A stretch of 64,000 bases of DNA from Helicostylum pulchrum (GCA_025677825.1 JAIXMO010000009.1:186001-250000); one strand, 5' to 3'. Counted from the stretch's first letter, positions 21,532-33,453 are shown. A program made the numbers and translations. Notes: a model not told the origin generated them from the sequence alone.

Positions 21532-24500
21532 TTAAATTTTCTTGGTTATTTTCTTTTTAGTAGATTGCTGCATAGGTGCACGCGATCTTTTTAATTTAGT
21601 ACAGCCTTCACCTGTCATCAAGTGAGACGTCCAGCCAGATTCATTAGGTGGCTCGATATGAATCAAGCAGAGTGGGCAACGTATATCATCATCATCTATC
21701 AATTAAAATAAGTGTCCGTCATAAATAAAGAGAATTTGCTTACGTACCTTTTTTGGTATAACAGCCCTGTTTTAATGTATGCTGAAGCCATTGTTCAACA
21801 GGTATGGCTTGCCTACATCTCGTACATTCTTTAATTAAATGATGTCTTTCACAATCAAGTAACATGTGCTCATTTAATGTTGATATCTCAGTAATCTATT
21901 AAATAATAAGTACCTAGAGCTAATGAAATTATAGAGTTTACTTACAATTTGACACATGGGACAGTTAGTTAATACTGGGCAAGTATTATAGTAATGTTTG
22001 ATGAGGGTATCTTCATTGAACTCTGGGTTAACTTCATCACAAAATATACAAATGCTATTTTCGTTGATCATCTCTGGTGCTTCTACCTCGTTAGGTTTTT
22101 CTTTTGCAGTTTTACTACGAGTGTTAGTCGTAGTAGTAGTAGTAGTAGCAGTAGTAGCAGTGGTTGTTTTATTTGCAGATCTGTTGTTAGACGCTCTACT
22201 TGCAGTACCATTTGCTGCTCTACTTGCAGTACCATTTGCTGCTCTACCTGCAGTACCATTTGCTGCTCTACCTGCAGTACCATTTGCTGCTCTACCTGCA
22301 GTACCATTCGTCGCTCTACCGGTAGTGCCATTCGTCGCTCTTTTTGTACTAGAATCGGTTGGTGATCGCTTTTCGGAGCTATTTGTATTAGATTGTTTTA
22401 AGCTTCTGTTACTTGATTTCGTCTTTCTTTCTGGTTGAACCGCAGCTGCTCGAAGTTCTGAAATTGTTTCTTTTGTCGTTGGTGTAGTTTTTTTCAATTT
22501 TGTTTTAAGAATTGGTGCTGGTGTATGGAAAGAATCTTTATCTACCAATTTCTGAACAGTCTAAATAGAAAAAAAAGAAGAATATAGGTTGAGTACATTA
22601 CAGAAAAAAAAAAAGCATGAGATTTTTCTCTCTCTCTTTCTTTTTTTACCTCAGCTAAAGATAACCTTAATGTTTCGTCAATGTATGAGCTGACTATATT
22701 AAAGCCAATTTGATCTGAAATTGCAACAACAAGTTTAACAGCTGCTTGTCTTACTTCGTCATGCCCGTGATTTAAATAGGCAACTACAAAAGCCATTAAA
22801 TCTTGAAGAGGAACCAACATTTTGCACCTACTGCTATTCTTTTTGCTTGGAGGCATACCTTCAACACCTAATTTGGTGACAGTAGCTTCAACTAATTCAA
22901 CTCGGGATTTAGCTTCCTTATAATTATGAATTAATCTTTCTGGTTTACAGATAAACAATGGCATTAATGAGAATGGAGGAATTGAGTAAGACTGAACTAA
23001 AACAAGAATGAGAACAGTAGCAGCACTTTTAATCTTTATATTTGTATCGCCAGTACGTTTTAAAAGACCAGCAAAGGTACGTTCAATCCATTCAATAATC
23101 CACCTAGCATCAATACTAGTTTCTCTACAGAAATCATTTAATTGATGCCAAGTTGTAATTGCCAAAGTGACGATGGGTTCTCTTGAATCCATAACGGCTT
23201 CTTGAATCATCATAAGTGTAGCGTTTATAAAGTTTGAAATTGATCTTGTTATTGAATCGAGTGCCATATCATCATCATCATCATCATCGTCATCGTATTC
23301 AAAGTCTTCTTCGATTCTGTTTTTATCGAAATAAATCATTTTACACAAGTCTTCTAGTTGATTGTTTCGTGCTAAATTTTGTACTGTTTCAATACGTTGT
23401 TCAATCATACCAAGGCCTCTTCCTCTGCATTTAGCCTTGATACTTAGGACACAAGCGACAATGTCTTCACCAAATACTTGAATAGCTAAAGTATAAGGAC
23501 CTCTTTCTTCGTCCATAATTGGTTCTGGTATACTTTCAGGGTCAATGTATTCGACAGGCTCATCTGGTTCAAATTCATCTTGTTCGAATTCATCTTGTTC
23601 AAATTCATTGATATTGTTGTCTTCTTCTTCTTCTTCTTCAATCATAGTGGGTATATTTTCGTGTTTGTTATATTCAAGCTGTACATAGGGTATGGTTGGA
23701 AGGTTCCATTTTTCAGTCTGTTCAGAGCCAATGACGGTATCTTCAATTTGGTGGGGTATATCTGTTTCAGGCTGAATGATTTCAACATGATTCAAACTAG
23801 ATGCTTCTAATGGTATAACATTTCCGTCATGCGTAATTTGAATATGAGCACCCTTCAACAAGGTTTGGGCAGCTTGCTTTATTTCTTTAATATCATCCTA
23901 TTTATACTAATTTAGTTATGCCAGAATATAGTTTTTTTTTCTTGTGCATATATGCATGTACCTTTATTTTTTCTGCTTCATCATAGTCTTTTGTTTCAAC
24001 TGCGTGTCTTTTTCCTATTTCTAAATCAGATAATATCTTTGTGAACTTTTCCATTTTTTCACCAAGGTATTTATAAGTTTTAGCGTTTTGATAAGATTCA
24101 GCTTTAACTGCTTCATCTTCAGCACGAAATAGAGAAGAGGCCCATTGACCTAGTTCAATTTCAAATGGATTTGTTGGAGATAAACGATTAACGGAACTTT
24201 GACTACTTGATACACTTGTTCTTCTTGTAGAGCAACTAAGCATACTATTATCATCGAATGGGTGACGTAACAAATGATTCTATCAAAGTAAGGAGTAAAA
24301 AAAATAAAAAATAAGGGAGTTATTTAATATATATAGGGGAGTTGAAAAATGTAATAAACCTAGTACCTGAGAAGTAGAACCTATACTACTTTTATCTAAA
24401 AGATGTAACGGTTGTCCTAAAACGTTTATTAACAAGACACCAACCTATTTGAAAAAAAAAGCATAGAATTATTTAGTGATAATAGTTAGATTAAATGTAT

Positions 24501-25140
24501 ATGATTCCTTTTTTACTTGATTGAATGTATTTAAACGGTTCTTATGACAGTTACGTATGACCAAACGAACGTATTCACCATCAGCGTTTATTTTTATAGA
24601 TTTGAGTTCCCGAGCTCGAAATTGTGCGCGTACATTATTATCAAAACAAACATAACTAGAGTAGATGTTAAGCATAATAGAAGGTATACACATGCTTAAA
24701 TAAATAAAGAATTACCCTAGTCTGGTAAACTCAATCAGCATATTATCTTCGTCATCACTGGGAGGAGTGTCAGGTGCTATATCATCTAATACATCTTGTG
24801 CATCTTTTAATAAACCGATATATACATCAATTTTAGTGGCTATTTTGAAATGGTGTGAAAGTATTTGAACTTTAGAAATACGAGCAGTGCCTGACAATAA
24901 ATGGACAATTAAATCTTGTGGATATTCAGGGCATCTAAATTTTTATTTGCTGTTACTACGGTTATTGTATTTATATAATATACTTGTGAGTATTTACTTT
25001 GGTGTTTGCCAACCTTTACACTTTACTGATAAAGTCTCTACTTCATTACCCGGACTATTCTTGGCTAATTGTTCGGGATTGAAACCTTCGTCAAAGGAAG
25101 AGCAATGTACAAATTCATAAGGAAGATAATTACTTCCCAT
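21532..25140 (-). CDS. CEP104 (FAP256) homologue, microtubule/ciliary-tip protein
   Basis: Exons 25140-24998, 24934-24716, 24655-24517, 24444-24367, 24279-23962, 23897-22650, 22560-21946, 21895-21748 and 21695-21532 give 1023 aa (human about 925). In CEP104 the order is an N-terminal jelly-roll, coiled coil, TOG domain and C-terminal zinc fingers, and all are here: SSFDEGFNPEQL and ISKVQILSHHFKIATKI with ARELKSI and NQVGVLLINVLG (residues 1-195); a charged helical region around AEDEAVKAESYQNAKTY (230-300); a helical-repeat TOG-like region (about 430-715); then Cys/His fingers CIFC...CPMC, CTRC, and CPLC...SHLMTGEGCTK near the end. CEP104 binds tubulin and EB1 at microtubule and cilium tips. 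Exon 7 carries a tandem peptide repeat not seen in the family. The gene appears intact. Confidence 0.88.
22190..22350 (-). repeat. 24-bp coding minisatellite inside the CEP104 gene
   Basis: About six to seven tandem 24-bp units encoding an eight-residue repeat, GRAANGTA and variants (SRAANGTA, GRATNGTA), at about residues 786-838. Interior units are nearly identical at the DNA level, implying recent expansion or gene conversion. The unit length is a multiple of three, so the frame is kept. It lies in a linker between the TOG-like region and the zinc fingers. Confidence 0.85.
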
Positions 25141-25180
25141 TTCTTACGATGGTAATTTAAAAAAAGGTTAAAAAAAGGTT

Positions 25181-25216
<36 letters not shown>

Positions 25217-25555
25217 AAGAGAGAAGAGATAGAAATACTCGTGGTTCTGCATGACTCTGAATACTTATTCAGGATATAAGCCTTAAAAAATTTCCCCTTT
25301 TCCTTTGGCAACAGAAAATTGAAGGAAACATAATAAAAAAACACGTGTAAACAAATAGCGTCAGTTTGGGTAAGTAGCTATTTCATAATAATGATAAAAG
25401 GGAGAATGGCCAATGATAAACTTGTATCACCCTTCTCTTTAGTTCATTGAGTATCACTAAAATATATATAAGTTGTTAATTTTTCTTTCTTTTTCTTTTT
25501 CTTTTTCCCTTTCTTTTCTCTTTCTTTCTTTCCTTACTTACTTTACTTTTCTTGT
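25141..25555. promoter_or_regulatory. Divergent promoter with long poly(A:T) tract
   Basis: Spacer between CEP104 (minus) and the next plus-strand gene. It contains a run of about 35 A residues (25180-25214), likely nucleosome-depleting, and a long CT-rich tract (25480-25550) just before the ATG at 25556, as is usual near fungal transcription starts. Confidence 0.5.
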
Positions 25556-26506
25556 ATGGATAATACAATACATAGACAGAGAAAACCAAAACCACTATTT
25601 GGTTTATTTAGAAAGAATAAACCTGGACCAGTACAAGTAATAGTTCCCACATCACCACTATCTTCTGTACCACTTCATTCTATATTATCTCCTCGCAGCA
25701 ATATAGAAAGGTTACCTAAACATAGTATTTCTGATACAAAAAATCCATTGCTATCTCCTCAATTTCAACGAAGACCCAGATCAAAATCAGTTGGAAGAGA
25801 TCCTTCTGCTCACATTAGGTTAATGGAAGAAAGAGAATCAGCTTTAAACAAATTATGCCAAAGAGAAATAAACTCACCCAATTCATCGCTGGTCGATTCT
25901 TTACCTTTATTATCTCCAACATACACTGCCCCTCCTGTACCTCCCATTCCCGCGCACCATCAACCAATGCGAAAGTTCTCTTCTGCTCATGACTTACAGA
26001 AAGCTGCAAAAATACAGCAAAACTCTATTAACCAAGCTCAATGTCAACCATTACCAAAGCGAAAAGACTTGTCAAGATCGAGATCACTAAATAACACTTT
26101 TCCTCAAAAGTTACAGTCTTCTAAATCTCAACAACAATTAAAATCCCCAATTAGTCCTAACCCAATGTCAAGAGGACGTTGGCCACCAAGTAGAAATCAT
26201 ATAAACAATAATAATAACAATAATAATAATAGCAGTGATGATGATGATGATGATATACCACTTGGATATTTACAATCACCTATTAGTAGACCATTTTCAT
26301 TATTAAGTGACAATGAAGAAGAAGACGATGAAGATTTAATACCAATTGCAAGGTTAAATACAGATACTTCAGCTTCTGATGTTGATTATCAGACTGCTGC
26401 TGACAAGTACAAAGAAAAAGTAAAGGAAAGATTACAATTGGATGAAGAAGATAGCGATGATGATGATATCCCAATCTCTTTATTATCTTCAAAGAGATTT
26501 ATTTAA
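25556..26506 (+). CDS. Hypothetical Pro/Ser-rich protein with acidic IP motifs
   Basis: A single-exon frame of 316 codons preceded by a pyrimidine-rich leader. The N-terminus is basic (RQRKPKPLFGLFRKNK), the middle is Ser/Pro/Gln-rich with PPVPPIP that could bind SH3 domains, and several RSRS or RPRSKS sites could be phosphorylated. The last 100 residues contain three copies of an acidic stretch followed by I/L-P-L/I-x-x-L (DDDIPLGYL, DEDLIPIARL, DDDIPISLL). An Asn run and an Asp run are encoded by trinucleotide repeats. No folded domain is recognised. Codon use and length suggest a real protein, likely a disordered adaptor. The function is unknown. Confidence 0.65.
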   Translation: MDNTIHRQRKPKPLFGLFRKNKPGPVQVIVPTSPLSSVPLHSILSPRSNIERLPKHSISDTKNPLLSPQFQRRPRSKSVGRDPSAHIRLMEERESALNKLCQREINSPNSSLVDSLPLLSPTYTAPPVPPIPAHHQPMRKFSSAHDLQKAAKIQQNSINQAQCQPLPKRKDLSRSRSLNNTFPQKLQSSKSQQQLKSPISPNPMSRGRWPPSRNHINNNNNNNNNSSDDDDDDIPLGYLQSPISRPFSLLSDNEEEDDEDLIPIARLNTDTSASDVDYQTAADKYKEKVKERLQLDEEDSDDDDIPISLLSSKRFI

Positions 26507-26599
26507 TAAAAAAAAAAAGTTACATGTTTTTTTTAAATGTCAGAAAAAATGACCCCATCCCTCTCTCTCTTTTTCTTTATTATTATTGTTTATTATTCA

Positions 26600-27251
26600 A
26601 TGTACACTGATAAGTTTGAAGAGCAATTTTGGCAAGAACAGTTGTTAGAAATCCAACAAAAAAAGTTGGATTTTAAGTTTCACCAATTGCCTTTAACAAG
26701 AATTAAGAAAGTAATGAAGACTGATCAAGATGTAAAAATGATTAGTGCCGAAGCACCCATTCTTTTTTCTAAAGGGTGCGACTTATTTGTAACTGAATTG
26801 ACTCTTCGTGCTTGGGAATATGCTGTAAAAAATAAAAGAAGGACTTTACAAAGATCTGATATTGCTGCTGCCCTTGCAAAATCTGACATGTTTGATTTTT
26901 TAATTGATATTGTACCTCGTGAAGAGGCAACTACAAATAAGGTAAGTGATCTCCTCTTTATTGTTCTGTTCATCTAATTTGTTTAAAGCAAATATTGCCG
27001 CCGCAACAACAACAAAATTACAATGGATACGGTAATTACGGTTACGTATTACCTCCAGGAACACAATTTGTAATGGTAGTCTAATTAAAGTATGGAATGT
27101 TTCTTTTATTCATGTATCAATTAACCCTTTTAAATAGAATGATCCCGATACAGCTCTTTATCATCAAAGTCACCAACAGCAATATCAACATCAACAATAT
27201 CAACATTACCAGCAGCAACAGCAGCAACAGCAGCAACAGTTTTACTTGTAA
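26600..27251 (+). CDS. HAP5: NF-Y subunit C / HAP5, CCAAT-binding factor
   Basis: Exons 26600-26941, 26989-27075 and 27138-27251 give 180 aa. NF-YC pairs with NF-YB through histone folds and then binds NF-YA to recognise CCAAT boxes. The signature is FWQEQLLEIQ, DFKFHQLPLTRIKKVMK, VKMISAEAPILFSKGCDLFV, RRTLQRSDIAAALAKSD and FDFLIDIVPREE. I start at 26600 (MYTDKF) since the upstream in-frame ATGs at 26537 and 26549 would add a hydrophobic leader not expected in a nuclear protein. The C-terminal tail is Gln/Tyr-rich. If intron 2 (donor GTAGTC) is not removed, the protein ends at a TAA soon after exon 2 and loses that tail. Confidence 0.9.
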
Positions 27252-27591
27252 GAACAACTGTTAAACCAACAGAGGCGTGACACTAGACAACAGCCTAATT
27301 AAAATGATAACTTTATAATATAATATTTAATAAATAAATAGAGCCATTCCTTACATGTTACCGTGCCGATCATTGTAAATTCTGCACCAACTTTAAAATA
27401 AACTTTTCATTTCGCTACTTCAATTGGAGCACTTTTAGTTTAATTGCAAAAAAAAATAATTATATTAGAGCCCAATCGTACTAGTTATCTCCCAAATATT
27501 TATGAGTAAATGATTTTCTATGTACTTTTTAGTACATCAAACACTTACATGTTTGGTGTCATTTTTCTTTCTAAATTATATTAAAATTATA

Positions 27592-28040
27592 TTACACGCG
27601 AGTCACCCATGATTTGCGTTCCTTTTTTTTTTTTTGATTCTTCAATAACGGAATTTCTTCTACTTTGAGTTTAGCAGTAGTTTTTGAAAAATGGGAATGG
27701 AATTCTTTTTTTGTTCCTGCATACAAATATCGATCGCAGTACGGGCATGCGACCGGGAGATCAGAATTTAGTATTGAGCAAATACATGAATTGCCGGTCC
27801 AAAAGGCGTTTTTTTTATCAAACTCTATACATGAAGCATATCGTGAAAACACACTCCAAGTAAGAAATTGTACGCAAATTGTACAAAATATAGCAGTCTA
27901 GAATTACGCAGAAGAATATAAAAAATATACTTATCTATACAAGTATGCAACAGTACTATAAACGAATAGATCGTAAATAAAAATAAAAAGGTTATGGAAG
28001 CGCTTGTATTTTTTAACATTTCCTCTTTTATTATCAATCA
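27592..28040 (-). CDS. Hypothetical Cys-rich small protein, tentative
   Basis: The minus-strand frame ending at 27592 can be read back to about 27900, where TTCTAG may be a splice acceptor. An ATG frame at 28037-27902 could be a first exon with hydrophobic character. The later part has paired cysteines (CTIC, SCIC, CPYC) with His residues, so a zinc-binding fold is possible, and ends in a Lys-rich tail. I do not recognise the family. It could equally be a decayed gene. It lies convergent to NF-YC with about 340 bp between. Confidence 0.3.
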
Positions 28041-28076
28041 AGCAGCCTACTTTTTTTTTAAAGAAAAATACTTAAA

Positions 28077-28382
28077 ATGTTCATCAAATCATCTACTGCT
28101 ACGCTTGTAACTGTTTTCTGCCTCATTGGTCTTGCTCGCTGCGTTTCTATAGGAAACAATAATATGGCCAAGGCTCAATCTCTCGGATTTCCTATAATCA
28201 CAGACAAGGCCGCCGCGGAATCGACTATGACCTTCAACCGCTCAATGGTTCTGTTGATGATTTAATTGAATACTGGTATTATCGAAGCCGTTGTAGGCCC
28301 TAGAAAAGATAGTGGCAAGTCGAATTCCGGAACTATGTCAAATTCAGGAACTAATTCAAACTTCAGAACAGAGGAGGATTAA
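28077..28382 (+). pseudogene. Small secreted protein, apparently frameshifted
   Basis: An ATG at 28077 opens a clear signal peptide (TATLVTVFCLIGLARCVS) and then 62 residues in all. Frame 1 is protein-like up to about AAAESTM, frame 2 then reads LQPLNGSVDDLIE, and frame 3 then reads LNTGIIEAVVGPRKDSG to a TAA at 28380-28382. Together these look like one small secreted protein broken by two indels. An intron-based rescue would need an intron of about 20 nt, which is too short. I have no family name for it. Confidence 0.4.
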
Positions 28383-29413
28383 GTACAACCTCTCTTCTTC
28401 TTCTTTTTTTTACAAGAGGGATCACTTAATTCCTCGTCGTAGCAGTATAAATTATTTGAATAGTTTAGAATTCTATTCCACAATCTAATCTTTGTGTCCA
28501 GCTAATTAAAAACTAGCGGTAATAAAGAAAAACGTTTTTTTAAAATGTCTTTGAAAGTAGAAGAGGGAAAGCACTTGATCTTGACAAAAAAAAAGAAAAA
28601 AAGAAAAAAAAAGAAAAAAAGAGAGTTTAGACTATACTAATGGCTAGTTTCAATTGTAGACGATACAATTTTTTACAATTTTCTTATTTCTCTTTCTTTC
28701 TTTCTTTCGTTCTCTTTTTCCTTTCCTTTTAACCTTTACTAGCGCGCTTTAGCATCCAGTAAAAAACTTTTCAATAGTTTTTTAGGGGAACCGAGATTTA
28801 GGGTAAAAACGTGACAATTCAGACACAACTTGTAACTCATTATTTTAAAACTGCGTTTCTCAAATTAAATTAACATGGCAAGACGTTATCAATTGTGTTT
28901 TTTTTACTAAAAGTACTACTTCCCTCGAACGGGTAATGGTTCCTTTGATTTTTTTCTACCTGAAGAAATTTGGGAATTTTTTTTTTGGCTTAAAAAAAGA
29001 GATGTAGGGAAGAGGCTCTTCAGATCAATTTAGCGTAATTAGGAATTTTTTTTAGTAGCGGCTCTTGTTTCCCTTTCTTTAAAAAAAAACGTAGAAGGGG
29101 ATAGTACCACCAGTCATTGTCGTTTCCGGGTAATTTTGACCGCGGAAACGAAAAAAAACGAAAAAAAAAGTGCTTGTGAAAATGAGTACATTAAATGTTA
29201 TTGGATTAAACAATCATTTTCCCATGTCTTTATCTATTTGCATGACGGCTGATGGTATAGACTTATTAAAAAGTCCGCCCTATCTCCTCGAAAAGATAAA
29301 AAAAAAAAAAAAGAGTTAATCTCGAATCTAGCTTCTTTATTTTTTTTTTATTTATTTTTTTTGTACATACATTATTTTCATTGAAAAAAAAAAAGCTAAA
29401 ATATATTTTCAAA
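28383..29413. other. Intergenic, promoter side of the ammonium transporter gene
   Basis: About 1 kb of A/T-homopolymer-rich DNA with AAAG repeats near 28590-28620 and a CTTT tract near 28690. No gene is seen. The right end presumably holds nitrogen-regulated promoter elements; GATA core sites are present but too short to call. Confidence 0.5.
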
Positions 29414-31828
29414 ATGTCTGCCAATACAACCTTGATAAGTACTGAGGCTGAATATACCATTAGCAGTGGTGACACAGGGTGGGTAATGCTTTGTTCTGCG
29501 CTTGTATTTTTAATGGTATGCAAATAATTTCTCTTTCTTTTTTAAACTTTTTTTTTTGACGTTTCTCTTTAGTCACCTGCATTAGGATTTTTTTATGCTG
29601 GATTAGCTAGAGCTAAGAATGCATTATCCCTAATGTATTTAACAGTCATGTCAGTTGCTGTAGTTTCTTTTCAGGTATGTACAATTAAAATATAAAAAAA
29701 AAAAGAGAAAGAAAAAAAAAATTAATACATTGAATTTTAGTGGTACTTGATTGGGTATTCGCTTACGTTTTCCGAGACCGGATCAGCATTTATTGGGGAT
29801 TCAGGTAAAAAGAAAAAAAAAACTATGACCAAAAATAATATATAAAAACTTATATAACTTTTTTATAGCACATTTTTTATTAAGAGGAGTGGGTAGAGCA
29901 CCGCAATTCCCAGATCAAACAATTCCAGCATCCGCTTTTATGTTATTTCAATGTATGTTTGCAGCTATTACTCCAGGTAAGAGATTAACCAAGATAAATA
30001 TTCCTTTTCAGGTAATTAATATCAGATTACAGCATTAGCATTTGGGTCCGCCGCGGAACGCATGTCTGTAAGTTTAAAGAGAGATCGATTTGTGTGCATT
30101 TAGAAGTTTCACTTAAACCTTATCTCTATTTCTTTTTAGTTGGGTCCTGCCATTTTATTTATTTTTATTTGGACAACGCTTGTTTATGGTATGTTTTTTT
30201 TTGACGCAAGAACTTCTTTTTTTAAAAAATATATTAATACATGATATTTTTTTTTTAGATGTTATTACTTCATGGATTTGGTCGAAAAACGGTTGGTTGA
30301 CTTTATTAGGTGCAATGGATTATGCAGGGTAAGATCTTTGTTGATTACAACGTAAGTAAGTATAGTAAAATTAACTCTATTACTCTAGTGGAACACCAGT
30401 CCACATCTCCAGTGGTTTAGCAGCAGGTAAAATAAATATAAAATTATCTCCAACTATCTACTATGTAACTAACTTTTTTTTGCATCAATTTAGTTGCTTA
30501 CGCTATGGTCGTAGGAAAACGTAGAGATTATAACGAAAATGTAAATACGCCACATAACGTATCGTTTGTATTTTTAGGTTTAGCTTTAATGTGGTTTGGT
30601 AAGTTTTTTTTTTAAAAAAAAAAGAATACATGTTCCCAACTGACACACGCTTTTTTTAGGTTGGTTCTGTTTTAATGCAGGTAGTGCGTTAGCAGCAAAT
30701 GCACAAAGTGTCCATTCATTGATCTGCACACATCTTTCCGCGTGTACCGCCGCAATTGTTTGGGTACTTATGGATTACCAGCATACACGTAAATGGAGTA
30801 TTATTGGACTTTGTACGGGTGCAGTAGCAGGTCTCGCCACCATTACACCTGGTTCAGGTCTTGTCTCACCTAGCAGTGCTCTTGCATTTGGTGCAATCGG
30901 TTCTGTTATTTCCAACGTCATTCTTCGATACAAGCATCGTCTTGGCTTTGACGACGCACTTGACGTATTTGCAGTACATTATATCGGCGGACTTGTCGGG
31001 TTGCTCTTAACAGGCGTGTTTGCAGAACAATGGGTGATTGCGCTAGGTTATCCTGAAGGTACACCACTTGAAGATATCCCTATTGGTGGTTGGTTAGATG
31101 GCAACTGGATGCAAGTACCTATTCAATTGGCGGCTATTGCTAGTGTTTCCGCATGGTCATTTTTTGTTACGTATCTTATTTTGATTGTGTTAAATAAGAT
31201 ACCTTTTCTTACGTTGCGGTTAGCGGATGAAGACGAAATTATTGGTACAGATTGGGCCGAGATGGGAGAACGCGCGTATGGGTACTTGCCTATGGACGAA
31301 GAACACGCTCGGTTACAACAGATGATTGATGATGCCAAGAATAGGTCTTCTGATGATGATGATACCCTGTCTGTTGCTAGCGGTGGTGAAGTTCAGTTAG
31401 ATGAACATGTCAATGGTACATTAGACGCTCGTAAGGGAAGTGGTATTGACCTTCATTTAAGTGCAGAGACTACAGCAAGTAAAAAGCGAGGATTGAAGTA
31501 TGCTTTACGTCAATTTATGATGTCGAGACGAGAAAAGAATCCGGTCGTCATCAATGATGTGTCGCATATTATAGAAGAGCCAGTGATATTAGACTACGGG
31601 CAAAATGAAAAGATTTTAAAGGAACTAGAGGGTATCAATTATGAACAAAAGAAACCAGCCAAAGCTATACCAAATAATTTAGAAATGAGCGACATGACAG
31701 ATCAAAGAGACTATTATTTTTATTCCGGTACCGAAGAAGCAGGTCCTAGTAGAAATGTGAGTGGGCGTAATACTCCTGTTCAAGAGACAGAACATGTTGA
31801 AAAATCCAATAAAATTCATGAACTTTAA
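29414..31828 (+). CDS. Ammonium transporter, Amt/Mep family (Mep2-like)
   Basis: Ten exons: 29414-29515, 29573-29674, 29741-29804, 29869-29976, 30033-30067, 30140-30188, 30259-30328, 30389-30426, 30494-30598 and 30660-31828, giving 613 aa. Amt/Mep proteins move ammonium across the plasma membrane. Landmarks are GDTGWVMLCSALVFLM, PALGFFYAGLARAKNALS, AFGSAAERMS, MDYAGGTPVHISSG and DALDVFAVHYIGGLVG. Both pore twin-histidines are present (VHISSG and AVHYIGG); retention of the first His is typical of Mep2-type transporters/sensors rather than Mep1/3. Eleven membrane segments are expected. The cytoplasmic tail of about 200 residues is long and rich in Asp/Ser/Glu, and may be regulatory. The gene is intron-dense in its 5' part, whereas the 3' half is one exon. 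Confidence 0.93.
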
Positions 31829-31894
31829 TAGATGTACAACTTTTTTTTAATAAATAAAAAAAAAAAAAGGAAAAAAGAAGGGGATATTATACAA

Positions 31895-33453
31895 CTAATT
31901 TACAAAGTCTTCATAGTCATCCATAACGTTCATTGCTTCTAAATCTAAAGTTTGAGAATAAATAGAGTTATCTAAACGAGTTTCAGGTTCATAAAGACAA
32001 GAGTATTCAGGTTTATAATCAGGCATCATACCAGGAGTATAATTGTAATTATAAGTTTGCTCATGCAATTCCCAAACACCACGACGAACAGAAGGTCTAT
32101 CATCACAAGGTTCAGCGAACTTTTCATCTTTATCAGCATTGATAGGGTCACTCAATTCTTGTCCATCTGTAGCAGTGATTTCAATATAAATAGTATAACT
32201 ACGCATATCGTTGACAATACAACGCATCCATCCACGAATCTTTTGATTGGCATTGACAGCCAAAGGTTCCTTGAGCAAGAAACGTACTTGCTGCCAATGT
32301 GTACGTTCAGCGGAGGGACTAGTAGACATTTCAACAGTGGTACCAAGATCTTCAGGGTTAGGCTTATCATAAGGAGGAGGAGCAAATACAAGATCAAACC
32401 AACCAGCAACACCGTGCATTAAACCTGTATATTGAGCAGTCCAACTGAAAGGAATTGTAATATCTTGCAATGCCTTTACAGTGACAGTTGAAAAGTCAAC
32501 AGGGTATGCATCGAAAGCAGAAGGAGTCGTAATTAAATTACGAGGATCAAAGTGACCAACTACAGGCATACCAAACATTTCATCGCGAGCATCCTTGTAT
32601 AATGAGGTTAGGTCGATACCATAAAATGATTGTTGCTCCCTTTTATAAATAATTAACACATGTGTTTCTCTCTCTTCGTTTTTTTTTGTAATTTACCAGA
32701 ATCTAGCTTTACCCATTGTCTCACTCCATAATGTGGCATCTGTAAAAGGGGCAAGGAAAATGTTTCCCTTGGAAGGATACAAGGCTCCACCAGGCTTTAA
32801 GTAATTATCTCTAGCATAAATGTAGCTCTCCAACTAAAAAAAATAATGTTAGTATCCAATTTTGTTAGTATATATTTGTTGTTGTTGTTTTTACCATTCT
32901 TTCGTGGAATAAAAGCACGCCAATGGGTTCAGAAATAATAGTATCAACTTTAGGGACAGGTAAATCTGGGTCCTCAATCTTGGCTATTTATACACATATT
33001 TTAGTCTGTAAAAAAAAAGGAGATCTAATTTTTTTTTTTTTTACCATTAATGACTTCAATTTTATCCTTTAAAAAGGCATTTTTTCCTTCATTGGCAGCA
33101 GACACCAACTTTTTCATCTTTTTTGCCATACCGGAAGCTTCAACAGCATATACTTTTTTAGCACCTGCTTGAACAGCAAAATAAGAAAGGATACCAGAGC
33201 CAGCACCTACATCCATAACAAGCTTATCTTGGAAAGATTTAGGTCCGTTTAAAAGAATCGAAGAACGGTACGTGGAAGTACGTACATTGTCTTGCAACAT
33301 ATTTTGCTAATGTCAAAAAAAAAGGGGGTGTGTTAACTCGCGTGTTTTCTTTTTAACTGCTGAACTATTTATATATACCTGATGTTGAAGCATGGCATAA
33401 TAACCAAAATATTGTGTATCTCTATGTTCTACTCCTGGTACTTCTGATGACAT
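31895..33453 (-). CDS. Protein arginine methyltransferase, PRMT4/CARM1 type
   Basis: Exons 33453-33379, 33306-33045, 32983-32895, 32833-32697 and 32639-31895 give 435 aa. Type I PRMTs transfer methyl groups from SAM to arginine. Seen here: the helix with QYFGYYAML and QDNVRT; motif [16 protein letters not shown]; post-I YAVEAS; the double-E loop [13 protein letters not shown], with both catalytic Glu residues; and the THW loop ([10 protein letters not shown]). Overall order and the [10 protein letters not shown] segment fit CARM1. The usual SEPMGY of CARM1 is SEPIGV, a conservative but notable change next to the active site. A C-terminal tail of about 80 residues is acidic and Tyr-rich. Convergent with the ammonium transporter gene, with only 66 bp between stop codons. 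Confidence 0.9.

Noticed and set aside
22190..22350. A CRISPR-like array because of regular 24-bp repeats
   Set aside because: Units are contiguous without unique spacers and lie in frame inside the CEP104 coding sequence; it is a coding minisatellite.
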